DNA of 64,000 nucleotides from Gammaproteobacteria bacterium (GCA_024742995.1 JANSXK010000001.1:124001-188000); one strand, 5' to 3'; positions 45,775 through 55,149 are shown, numbered from the stretch's first letter. Numbers and translations: made by a program. Notes: generated by a model not told the origin, from the letters alone.

Positions 45775-46739
45775 TCACATAGAAAAATTCAAAATTTCAT
45801 CAACAAAATACTCATCTTTGGGATGAAAGCAGAGATGGCTATAACTTTTGCCGTGTTCCATAAGTCCGTCCATAGATGAGGACATCATATTTTTATGAAA
45901 TTCCAAAGCATTCTCAAAAGAATCTAAATAATACAAAGTTCGAGTCTTAGGTGGTTTAAATAACCCAAAACATATGCCTTCTTGGAAAACGGGTCTGTTA
46001 TCATGATTGAAATAGCGAGTTACTTTAAGAACGGCGAAGCAAATGAAGCGCCAAATTGCTAAACTTAAAATGATTAACTCTCGTAATATGGGGGTTCCTA
46101 ATAATAATCCACGATGAGCTACGGGTTCTCTAGTAGTTTTAGCCTCCTGAATTGCAATCAGTGCATCCAATAAAAATTGATATACCTGAATTCCAGGGAT
46201 AATATCAGGTTTTTGTGCAATAGTCTGAGGGGTAAGACTTGTATTCTGAGGCTCTGCTGCTGTCAGCTCTTTTTTGAGAGCAGTAATGACTAACGCAATT
46301 TTTCGATAGCACAATCTGTGGATGATTTACTCAAAGTTTGATCTAATTTTTGATTAATTTTTGTCAACATATTTTTAAATGATTGTTTATCAATATGGGC
46401 GCCAATGGGGAAATTTTTAAAAAATGCTTCTAAATCAAACCCACTATAATTTTCTTCTTGAACACTAGCATCTGAATCATAAAGAATTCTCTTTTCTGGA
46501 TCAGTTAGAATCGAATAAGCATGACTTAAGGTTTTAAAGCGCTCGACTCCAGCAAGTACAGCTTTGTTAATAGTCTCTTCTGTAACTTGTAAATTTTCTC
46601 TGCGCAAGTTTCGAGGAATAATATCTGGATGGCATTGTAACGCCAATTTTTTATAAGATCTTGTAATCTCATCTACTGAAGCAGTCTTGGTGACGTTTAA
46701 AATTTCATAATAATCTTGCATAAAATTAACCGTATTCAC
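45775..46739 (-). pseudogene. J-domain protein, probably split by a single-base frameshift
   Basis: The first part (46290-46739, 149 residues) begins with a J domain: YYEILNVTKTASVDEITRSY, HPD at 37-39, then FKTLSHAYSILTDPEKRILYD. It ends ...DCAIEKLR. The second part (45775-46314, 179 residues in the -1 frame) starts only at a TTG inside the first and has no ribosome-binding site; it carries a membrane segment (LRELIILSLAIWRFICFAVL) and a soluble tail. Adding one A to the A5 run near 46300 joins them as CAIEKIALVITALKKEL, a sensible helix, giving a protein of about 320 residues. A J domain recruits an Hsp70 partner. The alternatives are two overlapping genes or a sequencing error. Confidence 0.6.
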
Positions 46740-47219
46740 AATGGTGCATTTTAACCAAATTCAATCTATTTGTCTATATTATTTCCTGTTTGTGGCTATA
46801 AGAAAATCCTATAATCTATCCCCAAAATATTCGAAAGTGGTTTCGCGAGCCGGTAACCATCCCTTAAAATTTCTCAAGTAACAATTAGAGTTTTCTGTTA
46901 AATTATGTATCACAGGAGACTCGTAAAATGAACATGTGGGTATCTTTTATATAAATCAACACAGGTTTTTAATAGATTCACCAAGATAGGAATAGGCCTT
47001 TTTCCCCCATGAACTCTATTTTTTAACCAAGTATACTAGGCCTACAAGTACTGTTATTTTGGTTTTTTCCCAACTCCGGTAGCTAGTACAGCACCGATGT
47101 GCTCCCTAATTTTTTCACGCTATATTCATAAGGACTTAATTTGATCTTTTGAACTTTCATAAGTAACTCCAACGAAGATTAAGAAATACGCTTAATTCTA
47201 TCGTTGAATACCATAAACT
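46740..47219. other. 480-base region with decayed coding traces
   Basis: No intact gene. On the minus strand between about 46960 and 47165, frames with repeated stops give coding-like pieces (MKVQKIKLSPYEYSVKKLG; REKIREHIGAVLATGVGKK), suggesting a dead gene I cannot name. The right edge meets the left inverted repeat of the IS30 element. Confidence 0.4.
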
Positions 47220-47307
47220 TGGATTCAAGTCGTAAGTGCAACTTTTGTATATAAAAAAACCACTAAGCATAGAGTAAGATGTTTGCTGGTTTTACAGGAG
47301 TTGGGCT

Positions 47308-48285
47308 ATGAGTTACAAACAATTAGATTATCTTAAGCGTTGCCAAATACAAGCCCTCTGGAAAGCAGGATATAATCAAAGCCAGATTGCTAAAGAGATA
47401 GGTGTTCATAAATCTACGATTAGCAGAGAGCTCAAGAAAAACATTATTTTTGTTCGACGCAGCTTAGGATATTGGGCTTATAAAGCGAATTATGCACAAA
47501 CTTACGCAGATGATCGCAAGAAATACAAACCAAGGTATATCAAATTTAATACAGATATAAAAAGTTTCGTTATAGAAAAAATACGGCAAGATTGGAGTCC
47601 TGACCAAATCAGCGGCTATGCTAAACGACACAGAATATTTTCAATTAGCCACGAATGGATATACCAGTTTATTTTACAAGACAGGAAACAAGGAGGGTGC
47701 TTATTTAAGCATTTAAGACATCGAAATAAAAAGTATCGTAAACGATATGGCAGCCCTAAAAGAGAAGGACCAATTAAAAATAGAGTTATGATTGATGATA
47801 GGCCTGAAATTGTAGATAAGAAGGAACGTGTTGGTGATTGGGAAATCGATACCATTATTGGTAAAAATCGCAAACAGGCTATCGTCTCAATAGTTGAGCG
47901 GAAAAGTAAATTTACTATTTTGAAAAAAGTGACCTGCAAGACGGCTAAAAATGTCACGCAAGTAACAGTGAGCTCTTTAAGACAATATATAGATAAAGTG
48001 CATTCAATTACTGCTGATAACGGATCTGAGTTCGCTTACCATAAAGAAATATCCGAGCAGTTGGATACAGAGTTTTATTTTGCACATCCATATTCATCTT
48101 GGAAAAGAGGATTAAATGAAAATACCAATGGATTGGTTAGGCAATATTTAAAGAAAGGTTCATGCTTTGACACTGTAACTGAGGCTACATTAATAAATAT
48201 AATGCATAGACTGAATACAAGGCCAAGAAAGCATTTGAATTATTTAACTCCGCAAATACTATTCAGTGGCTGTGGGTTATATTGA
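47308..48285 (+). CDS. IS30-family transposase
   Basis: 325 residues, full length. The N-terminal helix-turn-helix (YNQSQIAKEIGVHKSTISRE) binds the terminal repeats. The catalytic DDE triad is Asp181 (GDWEIDTIIG), Asp237 (TADNGSEF) and Glu271 (RGLNENTNGLVRQYL), followed by the family C-terminus LNTRPRKHLNYLTP. No frameshift or stop, so it may be active. CAGGAG precedes the ATG. The degenerate copy at 45370 and a third, distinct remnant at 50349 show repeated IS30 activity here. Confidence 0.95.
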   Translation: MSYKQLDYLKRCQIQALWKAGYNQSQIAKEIGVHKSTISRELKKNIIFVRRSLGYWAYKANYAQTYADDRKKYKPRYIKFNTDIKSFVIEKIRQDWSPDQISGYAKRHRIFSISHEWIYQFILQDRKQGGCLFKHLRHRNKKYRKRYGSPKREGPIKNRVMIDDRPEIVDKKERVGDWEIDTIIGKNRKQAIVSIVERKSKFTILKKVTCKTAKNVTQVTVSSLRQYIDKVHSITADNGSEFAYHKEISEQLDTEFYFAHPYSSWKRGLNENTNGLVRQYLKKGSCFDTVTEATLINIMHRLNTRPRKHLNYLTPQILFSGCGLY

Positions 48286-48458
48286 CCAAAATAAAAACAA
48301 TAAATAAATGTAGATTATTTTTTGTATTGACGTATCACTTTCTCGTAGTGCCTTTAAGTCTTACTGCTCCGCAATGTATGCCTTGACACAAAAATCCAAG
48401 GTAACATTACAAATTTCTATGTGCTACAATAATTTCCCAATAAGATTAGACAATATGC

Positions 48459-49562
48459 ATGCACAATAAGCTACCAATAGACGAAGAAACTCTCGATTCA
48501 ATTGAGGAACATACAACCATAAATGGTAACGCAAGCCTGAGTGAACGCGTTATTCGTGATCTACTTGAACAAAATAAAATTGCGGAAGTTGATCTATCAA
48601 TAACTGCAACTCAACTCCAGACAAACCTTAGTATAGCCGAATCTATAGGTGCAGAACATATATCATTAGATGATATTGATATTGTTGTTGTATTGAGCGG
48701 GCGGAGTGGATTTACAGGCACCTATTTAGAAGCATCTGACAAACACGTTTTATGCCCAGATGCATTTGATTCCTCCGATACATTACGGCGCATGTTATAT
48801 GGTATCAATATTGCGAAGCAGGGCTCCAAACGTAATAAAGAGCAAGGTAAAAACAAACCTGTATATATTTATTTTAATGGTGTAAAGCGACAAAATGACG
48901 AACTGGAAAACATATTAAAAACCGAAGGTTCCTTTGATGGCTATCCTGCCAGTTTATTTATCGTTGATCCAATTCCATTTGATAATACTATGGGGCAAGT
49001 CGTCGCATTTAGTAAATATCTCCATGAGCACTGGTCATTATTTTGCTGTCAATGGGGACTGACGCGTCCACCAAACGTGGTTGCCTGTACTGGTAGTTTT
49101 CATAAGCTTCGAGTTGAACTTAGTATTGGATCTAATTCTCCTTTATTATCGCCTGATTTTTGGCATAGCCATCCTGAGTTATTGAAAGCTTTGTCTGGGG
49201 AAATGAAAGACTATGTATTATCTCCAGGAAATACATTAAAAAATGCTGCTATTGCGGTTTTGGGCTGTGAAAGACAAATTTCAGCGTATCCGTTTTGGGA
49301 AAAAGATGCATATGGCGATATGCAGGCGGTTCTTAATTATTCAACTATATCTCGATTGATGGGTTTTGATGTACAACCCGTACCACTTATTGCAAATGAA
49401 AAAGCACCTAATACTGTTACTTTGTCTAAGGTGAAGCCTGGACGTCGTTTAAGAAGCAATGGCCTTCGCATATTTGATGTCAAGGAGTCCTCTCTTGAAA
49501 ATGGGCCTGTTAGCAACGACTCTAAAAACCACCAGGAGAAACATGGTTCGTCACCACGCTAA
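48459..49562 (+). CDS. YdcF/DUF218-like protein carried inside the IS30 element
   Basis: 367 residues, no signal peptide. The middle part follows the DUF218 fold order: IDIVVVLSG (strand 1), SSDTLRRMLYGINIAK (helix), PVYIYFNGVKR (strand 2), DNTMGQVVAFSKYL (the NT-x-x-(E/Q) helix) and PNVVACTGSFHKLRVEL (strand plus H-x-x-R). These match YdcF-like proteins at the level of motifs; classical YdcF members are membrane-linked and act in envelope metabolism. The N-terminal 75 residues and the Ser/Lys-rich tail are unassigned. It starts 173 bases after the transposase and ends 68 bases before the right terminal repeat. Confidence 0.6.
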   Translation: MHNKLPIDEETLDSIEEHTTINGNASLSERVIRDLLEQNKIAEVDLSITATQLQTNLSIAESIGAEHISLDDIDIVVVLSGRSGFTGTYLEASDKHVLCPDAFDSSDTLRRMLYGINIAKQGSKRNKEQGKNKPVYIYFNGVKRQNDELENILKTEGSFDGYPASLFIVDPIPFDNTMGQVVAFSKYLHEHWSLFCCQWGLTRPPNVVACTGSFHKLRVELSIGSNSPLLSPDFWHSHPELLKALSGEMKDYVLSPGNTLKNAAIAVLGCERQISAYPFWEKDAYGDMQAVLNYSTISRLMGFDVQPVPLIANEKAPNTVTLSKVKPGRRLRSNGLRIFDVKESSLENGPVSNDSKNHQEKHGSSPR

Positions 49563-49766
49563 TATATCAGCTGAAATCAGGAGTAGCAGTCGAATGAGAA
49601 TTTTATCACATCAATAATAGCAAGCAGGTGGTTGCACTTATGACTTGAATCCACCCAATACTATTTTATCATTAGGTCCGATTATCAAAATAACCAAACT
49701 TAGTATGGGTGTTTTTGCGGTGTATTCGACTCGCTAATGCAACACACCTAATTACAAATGTCATTA

Positions 49767-49982
49767 CTAGAAATTAGTAAGCATATTTCCTGCTCGCTGA
49801 CCTTCCTCTGCAATTTCACGCATATCGTAACCCCGATTAGGATTATCGTCTATTGCATGCTGATAAAGTTTTTCACGATGTCCAGGTTTTTTAAATTGAA
49901 AAAAGAGACCAGCTGCAGCAATAGCAGTCGGAATTAACCATGTAAAAGAACATACTGCAGCGAGTACAGCGCATGCAATCAT
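49767..49982 (-). CDS. Small membrane protein, possibly truncated by a frameshift
   Basis: 71 residues: a hydrophobic helix pair (IACAVLAAVCSFTWLIPTAI) and a polar tail (HREKLYQHAIDDNPNRGYD, MREIAEEGQRAGNML). The open frame continues upstream as KPFNKFLIAA without a start. An ATG in another frame at 50024 reads MALPK before the two frames would join if one base were added to the A4 run, so the original gene probably started there. No family known. Confidence 0.4.
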   Translation of the reverse strand: MIACAVLAAVCSFTWLIPTAIAAAGLFFQFKKPGHREKLYQHAIDDNPNRGYDMREIAEEGQRAGNMLTNF

Positions 49983-50051
49983 CGCAGCAATCAGAAATTT
50001 ATTGAATGGCTTTTAGGTAATGCCATAAGTTGCTGTATAAGAGTTGGTTGA

Positions 50052-50250
50052 TCACTTAACATGAACGTGTATTGGTTTCAGCATGTCAAAATAATCACAG
50101 AACAATTGCTCTGCATTAGGCTCTTGTTCAAAGGAAACATCTACAGCACGTTTTTTAATATGCCCTTTGGCATAATCCATATATGCTCTTACTAATAAAG
50201 TAATGATTTTATCAAATTGATTTTTCTCTAATCTCGTTTTAAAAGCTCAT
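50052..50250 (-). pseudogene. Frameshifted small gene remnant
   Basis: An open minus-strand frame encodes TRLEKNQFDKIITLLVRAYM, DYAKGHIKKRAVDVSFEQEP and a tail ending PIHVHVK, without an in-frame start. ATG at 50250 reads MSF then stops; removing one T from the T4 run joins MSF to KTRLEK. It is a coding-like soluble protein of about 66 residues of unknown family, disabled or mis-sequenced. Confidence 0.4.
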
Positions 50251-50348
50251 GATGTATAAAATAGAGCCTATTGTAATAATTTAAATCAATAAAAACAAGC
50301 ATGGCCTTAGAAACAACATCTAAATTAATTAAGCCTATTAAACCTGGT

Positions 50349-50440
50349 TTACTGCTCACAGATAAACAGCTCATTAGGCGTTTTGTATCCCAGTTTTTTT
50401 CTCGGCCTTGTATTTAATTTTTTCATAATGTCGTATTTTC
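50349..50440 (-). pseudogene. C-terminal fragment of a third IS30-family transposase
   Basis: The minus strand reads IMKKLNTRPRKKLGYKTPNE then LF and a few residues to a TAA (50349-50351). LNTRPRKxLGYKTPNELF is the classic C-terminus of IS30-family transposases. It differs from the intact copy here (LNTRPRKHLNYLTPQ), so it derives from a different element. Only this tail survives. Confidence 0.7.
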
Positions 50441-50467
50441 CCATCTTATCTATTGACTATGTGGATT

Positions 50468-51676
50468 TTAATCCACTACGCTTAAAAAAACACCTTTATT
50501 CTTCCATAAAAAGACAAACATAATGGACATCAGTACCGCACAACCCAAGGTAATCACCGCAATTGGAGTCGCTGTTCCATTATACAATCTAGCACCCAGC
50601 CAAACGGTACCCGCACTCCAAAATAACTCAGAAGCAGCCAAATAAGAGGCGGCAATACCATTATGTTCAGGAAACAAATCCAGTGCCAAATCATTGGCAT
50701 TGGCAAAAATCAATGTATTGCTGAACCAATACAATGACGAAAAGCCGATCAATATCCATGCTTCCCCTATCGGCAAAAAAACCAACATCAGGCCCAGTCC
50801 ACTGATCACGGCCAGTACTATTCCTATCAATAAACATTGTGATATGGAGCAGTAATTAATTAATTTTGCCTGAGCATATGATCCCAAGCCTGCGCAGACC
50901 ACTGAAATCAATAATAGCCAACCCAGATTCTCAGGACTAAAGCCATATGTTTTTAGTGCTAATAAAGCAAATACAGCAACGTAAACCCAGATGACTGCAT
51001 AAGCTAAGCCAAAGATCGTCGCAAATAAGATAAATCGGTGGTCAGTGATCACCATGCTATAGTCTTTCAAATAACTTTTGAATTTAAACTCAGGGCTATG
51101 ATTTGTTTCTGGTAAATACAGCCACAGTAAACCGAAAACAACCACGGCGCTTATGGCGGTAAAATAAAAAATATAAAATACTCCAAAGTGTAGTAAATAA
51201 GCCCCAATCAACGGATAAACAGCTGGTGATGCCGTCACAATTGCCCCAATCCATGCTAGTGTTTTGGTATACCCCTTATTGTCATATTGATCTTTGAGCA
51301 TCGCAAAACCCACGGTGACACAGACACCACCACCCAAACCTTGGATCAAACGTAATATTAATAATTGGTTAAAACTTTGTAAAAAACATAAACAACCGGC
51401 TGTCACGGCAAACAGCCCTACCCCAAACAAATATATCGGCCTACGTCCAAAACGATCTGATAAAGGACCATAGATTAAGCTCGAAAGAGCGAGTCCCAAG
51501 AGATTATAACTGACCAAACGTTCTACTTGTGTGCTATCAACCGCATACATTTCCTGAATACCTTTTAAAGCTGGCAATAATATATCAGCACTTCCTATTT
51601 CCAGCATCACAGCAAATAGAATGGAAAGCGGAAGCATTAAGTGGGTAATATTCAAACGTTTTATCGATAACATCAT
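50468..51676 (-). CDS. MFS multidrug efflux transporter, Bcr/CflA type
   Basis: About 402 residues from ATG 51676, which has AAGG eight bases upstream; a GTG five codons earlier is an alternative. 12 membrane helices. The family marks are a membrane-embedded acidic residue in ADILLPALKGI, motif A GPLSDRFGRRPIYLFG, and RLIQGLGGGVCVTVGFAML (motif C-like antiporter region). It is likely a proton-driven drug exporter of the inner membrane. Three transporter genes lie in a row here on the minus strand, but this one is separated from the next by 390 bases. Confidence 0.85.
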   Translation of the reverse strand: MMLSIKRLNITHLMLPLSILFAVMLEIGSADILLPALKGIQEMYAVDSTQVERLVSYNLLGLALSSLIYGPLSDRFGRRPIYLFGVGLFAVTAGCLCFLQSFNQLLILRLIQGLGGGVCVTVGFAMLKDQYDNKGYTKTLAWIGAIVTASPAVYPLIGAYLLHFGVFYIFYFTAISAVVVFGLLWLYLPETNHSPEFKFKSYLKDYSMVITDHRFILFATIFGLAYAVIWVYVAVFALLALKTYGFSPENLGWLLLISVVCAGLGSYAQAKLINYCSISQCLLIGIVLAVISGLGLMLVFLPIGEAWILIGFSSLYWFSNTLIFANANDLALDLFPEHNGIAASYLAASELFWSAGTVWLGARLYNGTATPIAVITLGCAVLMSIMFVFLWKNKGVFLSVVD

Positions 51677-52066
51677 GCCTATGACCTTCACATCCTATGA
51701 AAAAACAACATAATCATTATCTTTATACGCTTATAAATGCTGGGAGGATATAGCTTAAGATAATATTTTTGAGTTATTTTAGGCAGGATACTTATAGATC
51801 CTAATATTTTGATATAAATGTTGATATATAATACTTACTGCGTTAAATAGTGCTTAATATATGCTTGAAATCCGTGTATAATTCTCTTTGGAAAATTCAG
51901 ACAAGATGCTGTTTCTAGCATGATGCTAGTAATAGATATTGATACGCATATTTTCGAATTAGCAAAAAATCTTTTACTACAAGCGGATGCTGAAGTCTCA
52001 GAACTGACAGCAAGCATGGGATTTGGCATGAAACTGTAATTTTGGTGACCATAGCATGGTTTAATT
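51677..52066. other. 390-base gap with a possible 39-codon gene
   Basis: On the plus strand, ATG at 51920 (or 51923) to TAA 52037-52039 encodes a short protein containing DIDTHIFELAKNLLLQADAE and SELTASMG. The D-T-x-I-F-x-x-AK pattern recalls small antitoxin or DNA-binding domains, but no ribosome-binding site or partner is evident. Nothing else is seen in the gap. Confidence 0.35.
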
Positions 52067-52999
52067 TTAGCCTATCGACAATGCCAATGTTCTCTTTATT
52101 TTTCGCACCAACAATGGCGCGGTCATGCTTTGTATCACACCCATTAATACCGCTGGCACAGCAGTTTCTATACTAAAAAATGTTGTGCAAATCGAGATGG
52201 TGACTACACAATCAAAGATACCGTAGTCAAACGCAACTGCTGCAACACAGGACTTCTCCCAGCAGAACAAACGGGCAACCATCCAACCAAAAGTGTAGCC
52301 CAAGCTATTTAAAGCTGCTACTAACAGTATTAATGTCATGGGGGTTTTGAGAAGCGTTTCATGTGTTAAAGCGCATACACAACCAACCAAGATACCAATG
52401 ATGATAATAGCCAAACTGGGGGTCCAATTTTTTAGTTTTTCAATGGCGGGGACTTTGAAATAATTGAGTAAAACCCCTGCTGTGATAGGCAATAAAATGA
52501 GGCTCGAAATATGCACGAACATGCCCCAGAAATCAATCTGTACTTCTTGATGTAAAAACCAATAAATGAGCGCTGGTGTCACGAAAGGCGATAATAAGGT
52601 GGTGCCAAACGTCAATAAAACAGTCATCGCGACATTTGATCCCGACAAATAAGCCATAACATTGGCTGCAGTACCTCCTGGTGATGTCCCCAATATGATC
52701 AAGCCAATGGTTTCAATTTGAGTTAAATGGCACAGCTTGGCAAGCACAAAAGCGGCAGAAGGCATAAAAGCGTAGCGCAATAAAATCAAGCTGAGGATAC
52801 TTGTGGGCCGAGATAGTACAGGTTTTAAACAATAAATTGATGTATTCAAGCCAATGCTAAAAATAATCACGCCCAATCCTACGGGAATCACCCATTTTAA
52901 GCCTATAAATGCCTGTGGAAATAGAAGACTTAAGCTTAAAAACACAACGATGATCAGTAAAAAATGCTGTTCAATTTTTTGGATCATAGGATTGCTCAC
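52067..52999 (-). CDS. Bile acid:sodium symporter (BASS) family transporter
   Basis: 310 residues, 9-10 membrane helices. ILGTSPGGTAANVMAYLSGSNVAMTVLL at about 102-129 is the substrate/sodium-binding signature of the BASS family, with a second half ending FDYGIFDC. Members import organic anions, including pantoate or bile-acid-like compounds, with sodium. The start overlaps the end of the upstream MFS gene by four bases (ATGA), so the two are coupled. Confidence 0.88.
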   Translation of the reverse strand: MSNPMIQKIEQHFLLIIVVFLSLSLLFPQAFIGLKWVIPVGLGVIIFSIGLNTSIYCLKPVLSRPTSILSLILLRYAFMPSAAFVLAKLCHLTQIETIGLIILGTSPGGTAANVMAYLSGSNVAMTVLLTFGTTLLSPFVTPALIYWFLHQEVQIDFWGMFVHISSLILLPITAGVLLNYFKVPAIEKLKNWTPSLAIIIIGILVGCVCALTHETLLKTPMTLILLVAALNSLGYTFGWMVARLFCWEKSCVAAVAFDYGIFDCVVTISICTTFFSIETAVPAVLMGVIQSMTAPLLVRKIKRTLALSIG

Positions 53000-54402
53000 G
53001 CAGATGATACATGTGCAGAAATGGTTTTATTATCTAATCTACTGGTCACGTAAACGCCACATAGTCCTGAGATTGAAATTAATAAAAAAGCCCCATAAAA
53101 AACACTTTTATCATATTGCGCCAAAAGACTAAAATCATGTGTACCCATATCACGCATTGCAAAATTCAATAATAGTGATGACAAGGCAATGCCTAAACCA
53201 ATAGAAAGTTGGCGAATGATATTAAAAACAGCAGCGGCTCGACTCACTTCGTCGGTCTTAAAACCCAAAATACCAATTGTCTGCATCGGTGCCCCACATA
53301 AGCCACTACAAATGCCACGACAGTATAAAATAAGACATCCTAACCATATGGATGTAGACGCTTCTAATAACAGAATACATGGTGTGATAATAGCGACCCC
53401 TGTTAATCCAATCATGATAGGTCGTTTCGCAAGATAGCGCTCAAACAAACGCACGGACAAACGACTGGTACAAATTGCCCCCAGTGCCTGCATCCCCATG
53501 ATCATCCCTGCTTCCAGAGGACTATGTCCTATCCCAATTTGCAAATAAATTGCAATGACAAAGAGCGCCCCAAAATGTCCAATTTGAAAAAACATCTGAA
53601 TGAGATTGGCTTGGACAAACAACTTTTTTTTAAAAAAACTCAAATCAACCAGTGGTGCATCAGTATGCCGTTCACGTTGCACAAAAAAAGCGCCTAAAAG
53701 AAGCCCCGTCAATAATATTGCAGTATTCCTATACGTAAATCCTTGATCGCCTATCGAAGACAGTACATAAAAAATCAACAACAATGCCGTGGATGATAAG
53801 GCAAACCCTTTTACATCCAGTTTGGCAACGTCTTTCACCCTATATTCCTCTAATTTCCACTGGGCAAACACAACGATCAACGCACTGATTGGCACGCTAA
53901 ATAAAAACACCCATTGCCAAGAAAAATAATGAATCAAAATGCCACCTAACGCAGGAGAAATGGCTGGGGCAAGTAAAGAAGGAATAAAAATGAAACTGGA
54001 GATACTGGCATATTCAGCCGGTTTAAATGCCCTAAACACCATGCTCATACCTATAGGTACAATCAAACCACCTGACAATCCTTGCATGAAGCGCATCGCG
54101 ATTAGAAAATCAATATTGGGTGCCAATGCACATAGGAGCGAGGTGAGTCCAAACAATGCAGTGGCAAAGATAAAAATACGTTTGGCGCCGTAGCGATCCC
54201 CTATCCAACTACTTATCGGGATACTAAACGCCAATGCAAGCAAAAAAGCATTATTAACCCATTCTGTATCCGTCACCAAAACATGATAATAATTTGCAAT
54301 AGTAGGCAATGCGATATTGACGATGGTCAAGTCAAGTCTATCTAAAAACAGGATCACAGCATAAATTGCTGCAACAATATAGCGGTATTCTAAAGCCCGC
54401 AT
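52996..54402 (-). CDS. MFS transporter, DHA2 (EmrB/QacA) type
   Basis: 468 residues, about 14 membrane helices. Motif FLDRLDLTIVNIALPTIA (DHA2 motif D1 with the embedded Asp), motif A-like SSWIGDRYGAKRIFI, and MRFMQGLSGGLIVPIGMSMVF (motif C). It probably exports drugs or natural metabolites by proton antiport, though EmrB usually pairs with an EmrA adaptor, absent here. Overlaps the BASS gene by four bases; an operon of exporter plus importer. Confidence 0.88.
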   Translation of the reverse strand: MRALEYRYIVAAIYAVILFLDRLDLTIVNIALPTIANYYHVLVTDTEWVNNAFLLALAFSIPISSWIGDRYGAKRIFIFATALFGLTSLLCALAPNIDFLIAMRFMQGLSGGLIVPIGMSMVFRAFKPAEYASISSFIFIPSLLAPAISPALGGILIHYFSWQWVFLFSVPISALIVVFAQWKLEEYRVKDVAKLDVKGFALSSTALLLIFYVLSSIGDQGFTYRNTAILLTGLLLGAFFVQRERHTDAPLVDLSFFKKKLFVQANLIQMFFQIGHFGALFVIAIYLQIGIGHSPLEAGMIMGMQALGAICTSRLSVRLFERYLAKRPIMIGLTGVAIITPCILLLEASTSIWLGCLILYCRGICSGLCGAPMQTIGILGFKTDEVSRAAAVFNIIRQLSIGLGIALSSLLLNFAMRDMGTHDFSLLAQYDKSVFYGAFLLISISGLCGVYVTSRLDNKTISAHVSSA

Positions 54403-54550
54403 GAAAATGCTCTTAAACCCAAGAAGGCTTATTTTAGCGCAAATTTGCTTATGAATTCAACATGCTTTGCTTTGGATTGAGATCTTGATTTGTTTACCCC
54501 GAGAATAGAACATGCTAATTTGAGAACACGTCATAAGAAGCGAGTCTCTG

Positions 54551-54820
54551 ATGAAAAAAATTGTACTACTATGCTTGCTTTTGAGCTCTATCAATGTGTT
54601 TGCTGCACCTTGGCACTTTAGTGCTAACGGGAAAACCTATCGTGGCACCTTAGTTGTAGATGGTATCGTGGACGATCCTAATTACGACGGCTGGGTGGAT
54701 GGTGTTTTTGACGATACTGATTTGGCGGGTTTACAAGGAAGTGGTAGTGAGACCTGGACAGAATGGGATGCGACCGTTGCTAAAAATGATATAGATTTTC
54801 ATCAATTTGAACACGGTTAG
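54551..54820 (+). CDS. Small secreted acidic protein, 89 residues
   Basis: Signal peptide 1-18 (MKKIVLLCLLLSSINVFA) followed by a 71-residue Asp/Gly/Trp-rich mature domain: WHFSANGKTYRGTLVVDGIV, DDPNYDGWVDGVFDDTD. It has no cysteines. The D-x-x-x-D-G-W and VFDDTD runs might bind Ca2+, though no consensus EF-loop is complete. The family is unknown. Monocistronic upstream of the tRNA. Confidence 0.65.
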   Translation: MKKIVLLCLLLSSINVFAAPWHFSANGKTYRGTLVVDGIVDDPNYDGWVDGVFDDTDLAGLQGSGSETWTEWDATVAKNDIDFHQFEHG

Positions 54821-55064
54821 TTGAACTCAAATCATATATATCAGGATAAAATTACCAGTCATTAATCTTATTGAAAGTTTCTCGTTCACGCTCTACGACT
54901 TGTCCAGTGTTGTTGCACAAAACCATTTCAAAGGAAAAAGGCCAATTTTATGCCAACGTGCCGGCATCCAGCTGTTATTCATATCAAACATTCTGGATAC
55001 TGCGCATAAAGGCAGTACGAAGGCAGAAGAAAAAATGCTCTTCCCTTTTTATGTAACAACGCTA

Positions 55065-55088
55065 GCTTGTCTGCGGGACGTAGACATA
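55065..55088. repeat. Palindromic repeat copy 2
   Basis: AGCTTGTCTGCGGGACGTAG matches the loop-and-arm of copy 1 near 19240 (AGCTTGTCCGCGGGACTTAG) in 18 of 20 bases. The complementary arm is degenerate here. Confidence 0.55.
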
Positions 55089-55109
55089 GGAAAAAACAAT
55101 TTTTGTCAT

Positions 55110-55138
55110 TTGTACTTTTGAGTCGATAACGTTAAAAT
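55110..55138 (+). promoter_or_regulatory. Promoter of tRNA-Arg
   Basis: TTGTAC (55110-55115) and TAAAAT (55133-55138), 17-base spacer, 12 bases upstream of the mature tRNA 5' end. Confidence 0.55.
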
Positions 55139-55149
55139 GCCATCGTTAA

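Larger units (their letters stand above)
47220..49653 (+). mobile_element. IS30-type element with transposase and passenger gene
   Basis: Left terminal repeat 47220-47242 (GGATTCAAGT...AAGTGCAAC) and right terminal repeat 49631-49653 are inverted copies, 22 of 23 bases identical (one G/A difference). Inside are the transposase (47308-48285) and a second gene (48459-49562). No other copy of the repeat follows the transposase directly, so the right end lies 1.35 kb beyond it, unusual for this family. Flanking 2-3-base target duplications do not match (ACT versus CCC), so the present arrangement may have arisen by deletion or recombination, not a single clean insertion. Confidence 0.6.
54821..55149. 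other. 329-base gap before the tRNA
   Basis: No convincing gene. A short minus-strand frame at 54852-54926 (MVLCNNTGQVVERERETFNK...) looks coding-like but is only 24 residues. Copy 2 of the palindromic repeat lies near 55065-55088 and the tRNA promoter at 55110-55138. Confidence 0.5.

Noticed and set aside
47217-49656. Target-site duplication flanking the IS30 element
   Set aside because: The 2-3 bases outside the two repeats (ACT and CCC) do not match.
54871-55121. Two plus-strand open frames of 61 and 73 codons before the tRNA
   Set aside because: They overlap each other, have poor composition and no ribosome-binding site, and run across the palindromic repeat.
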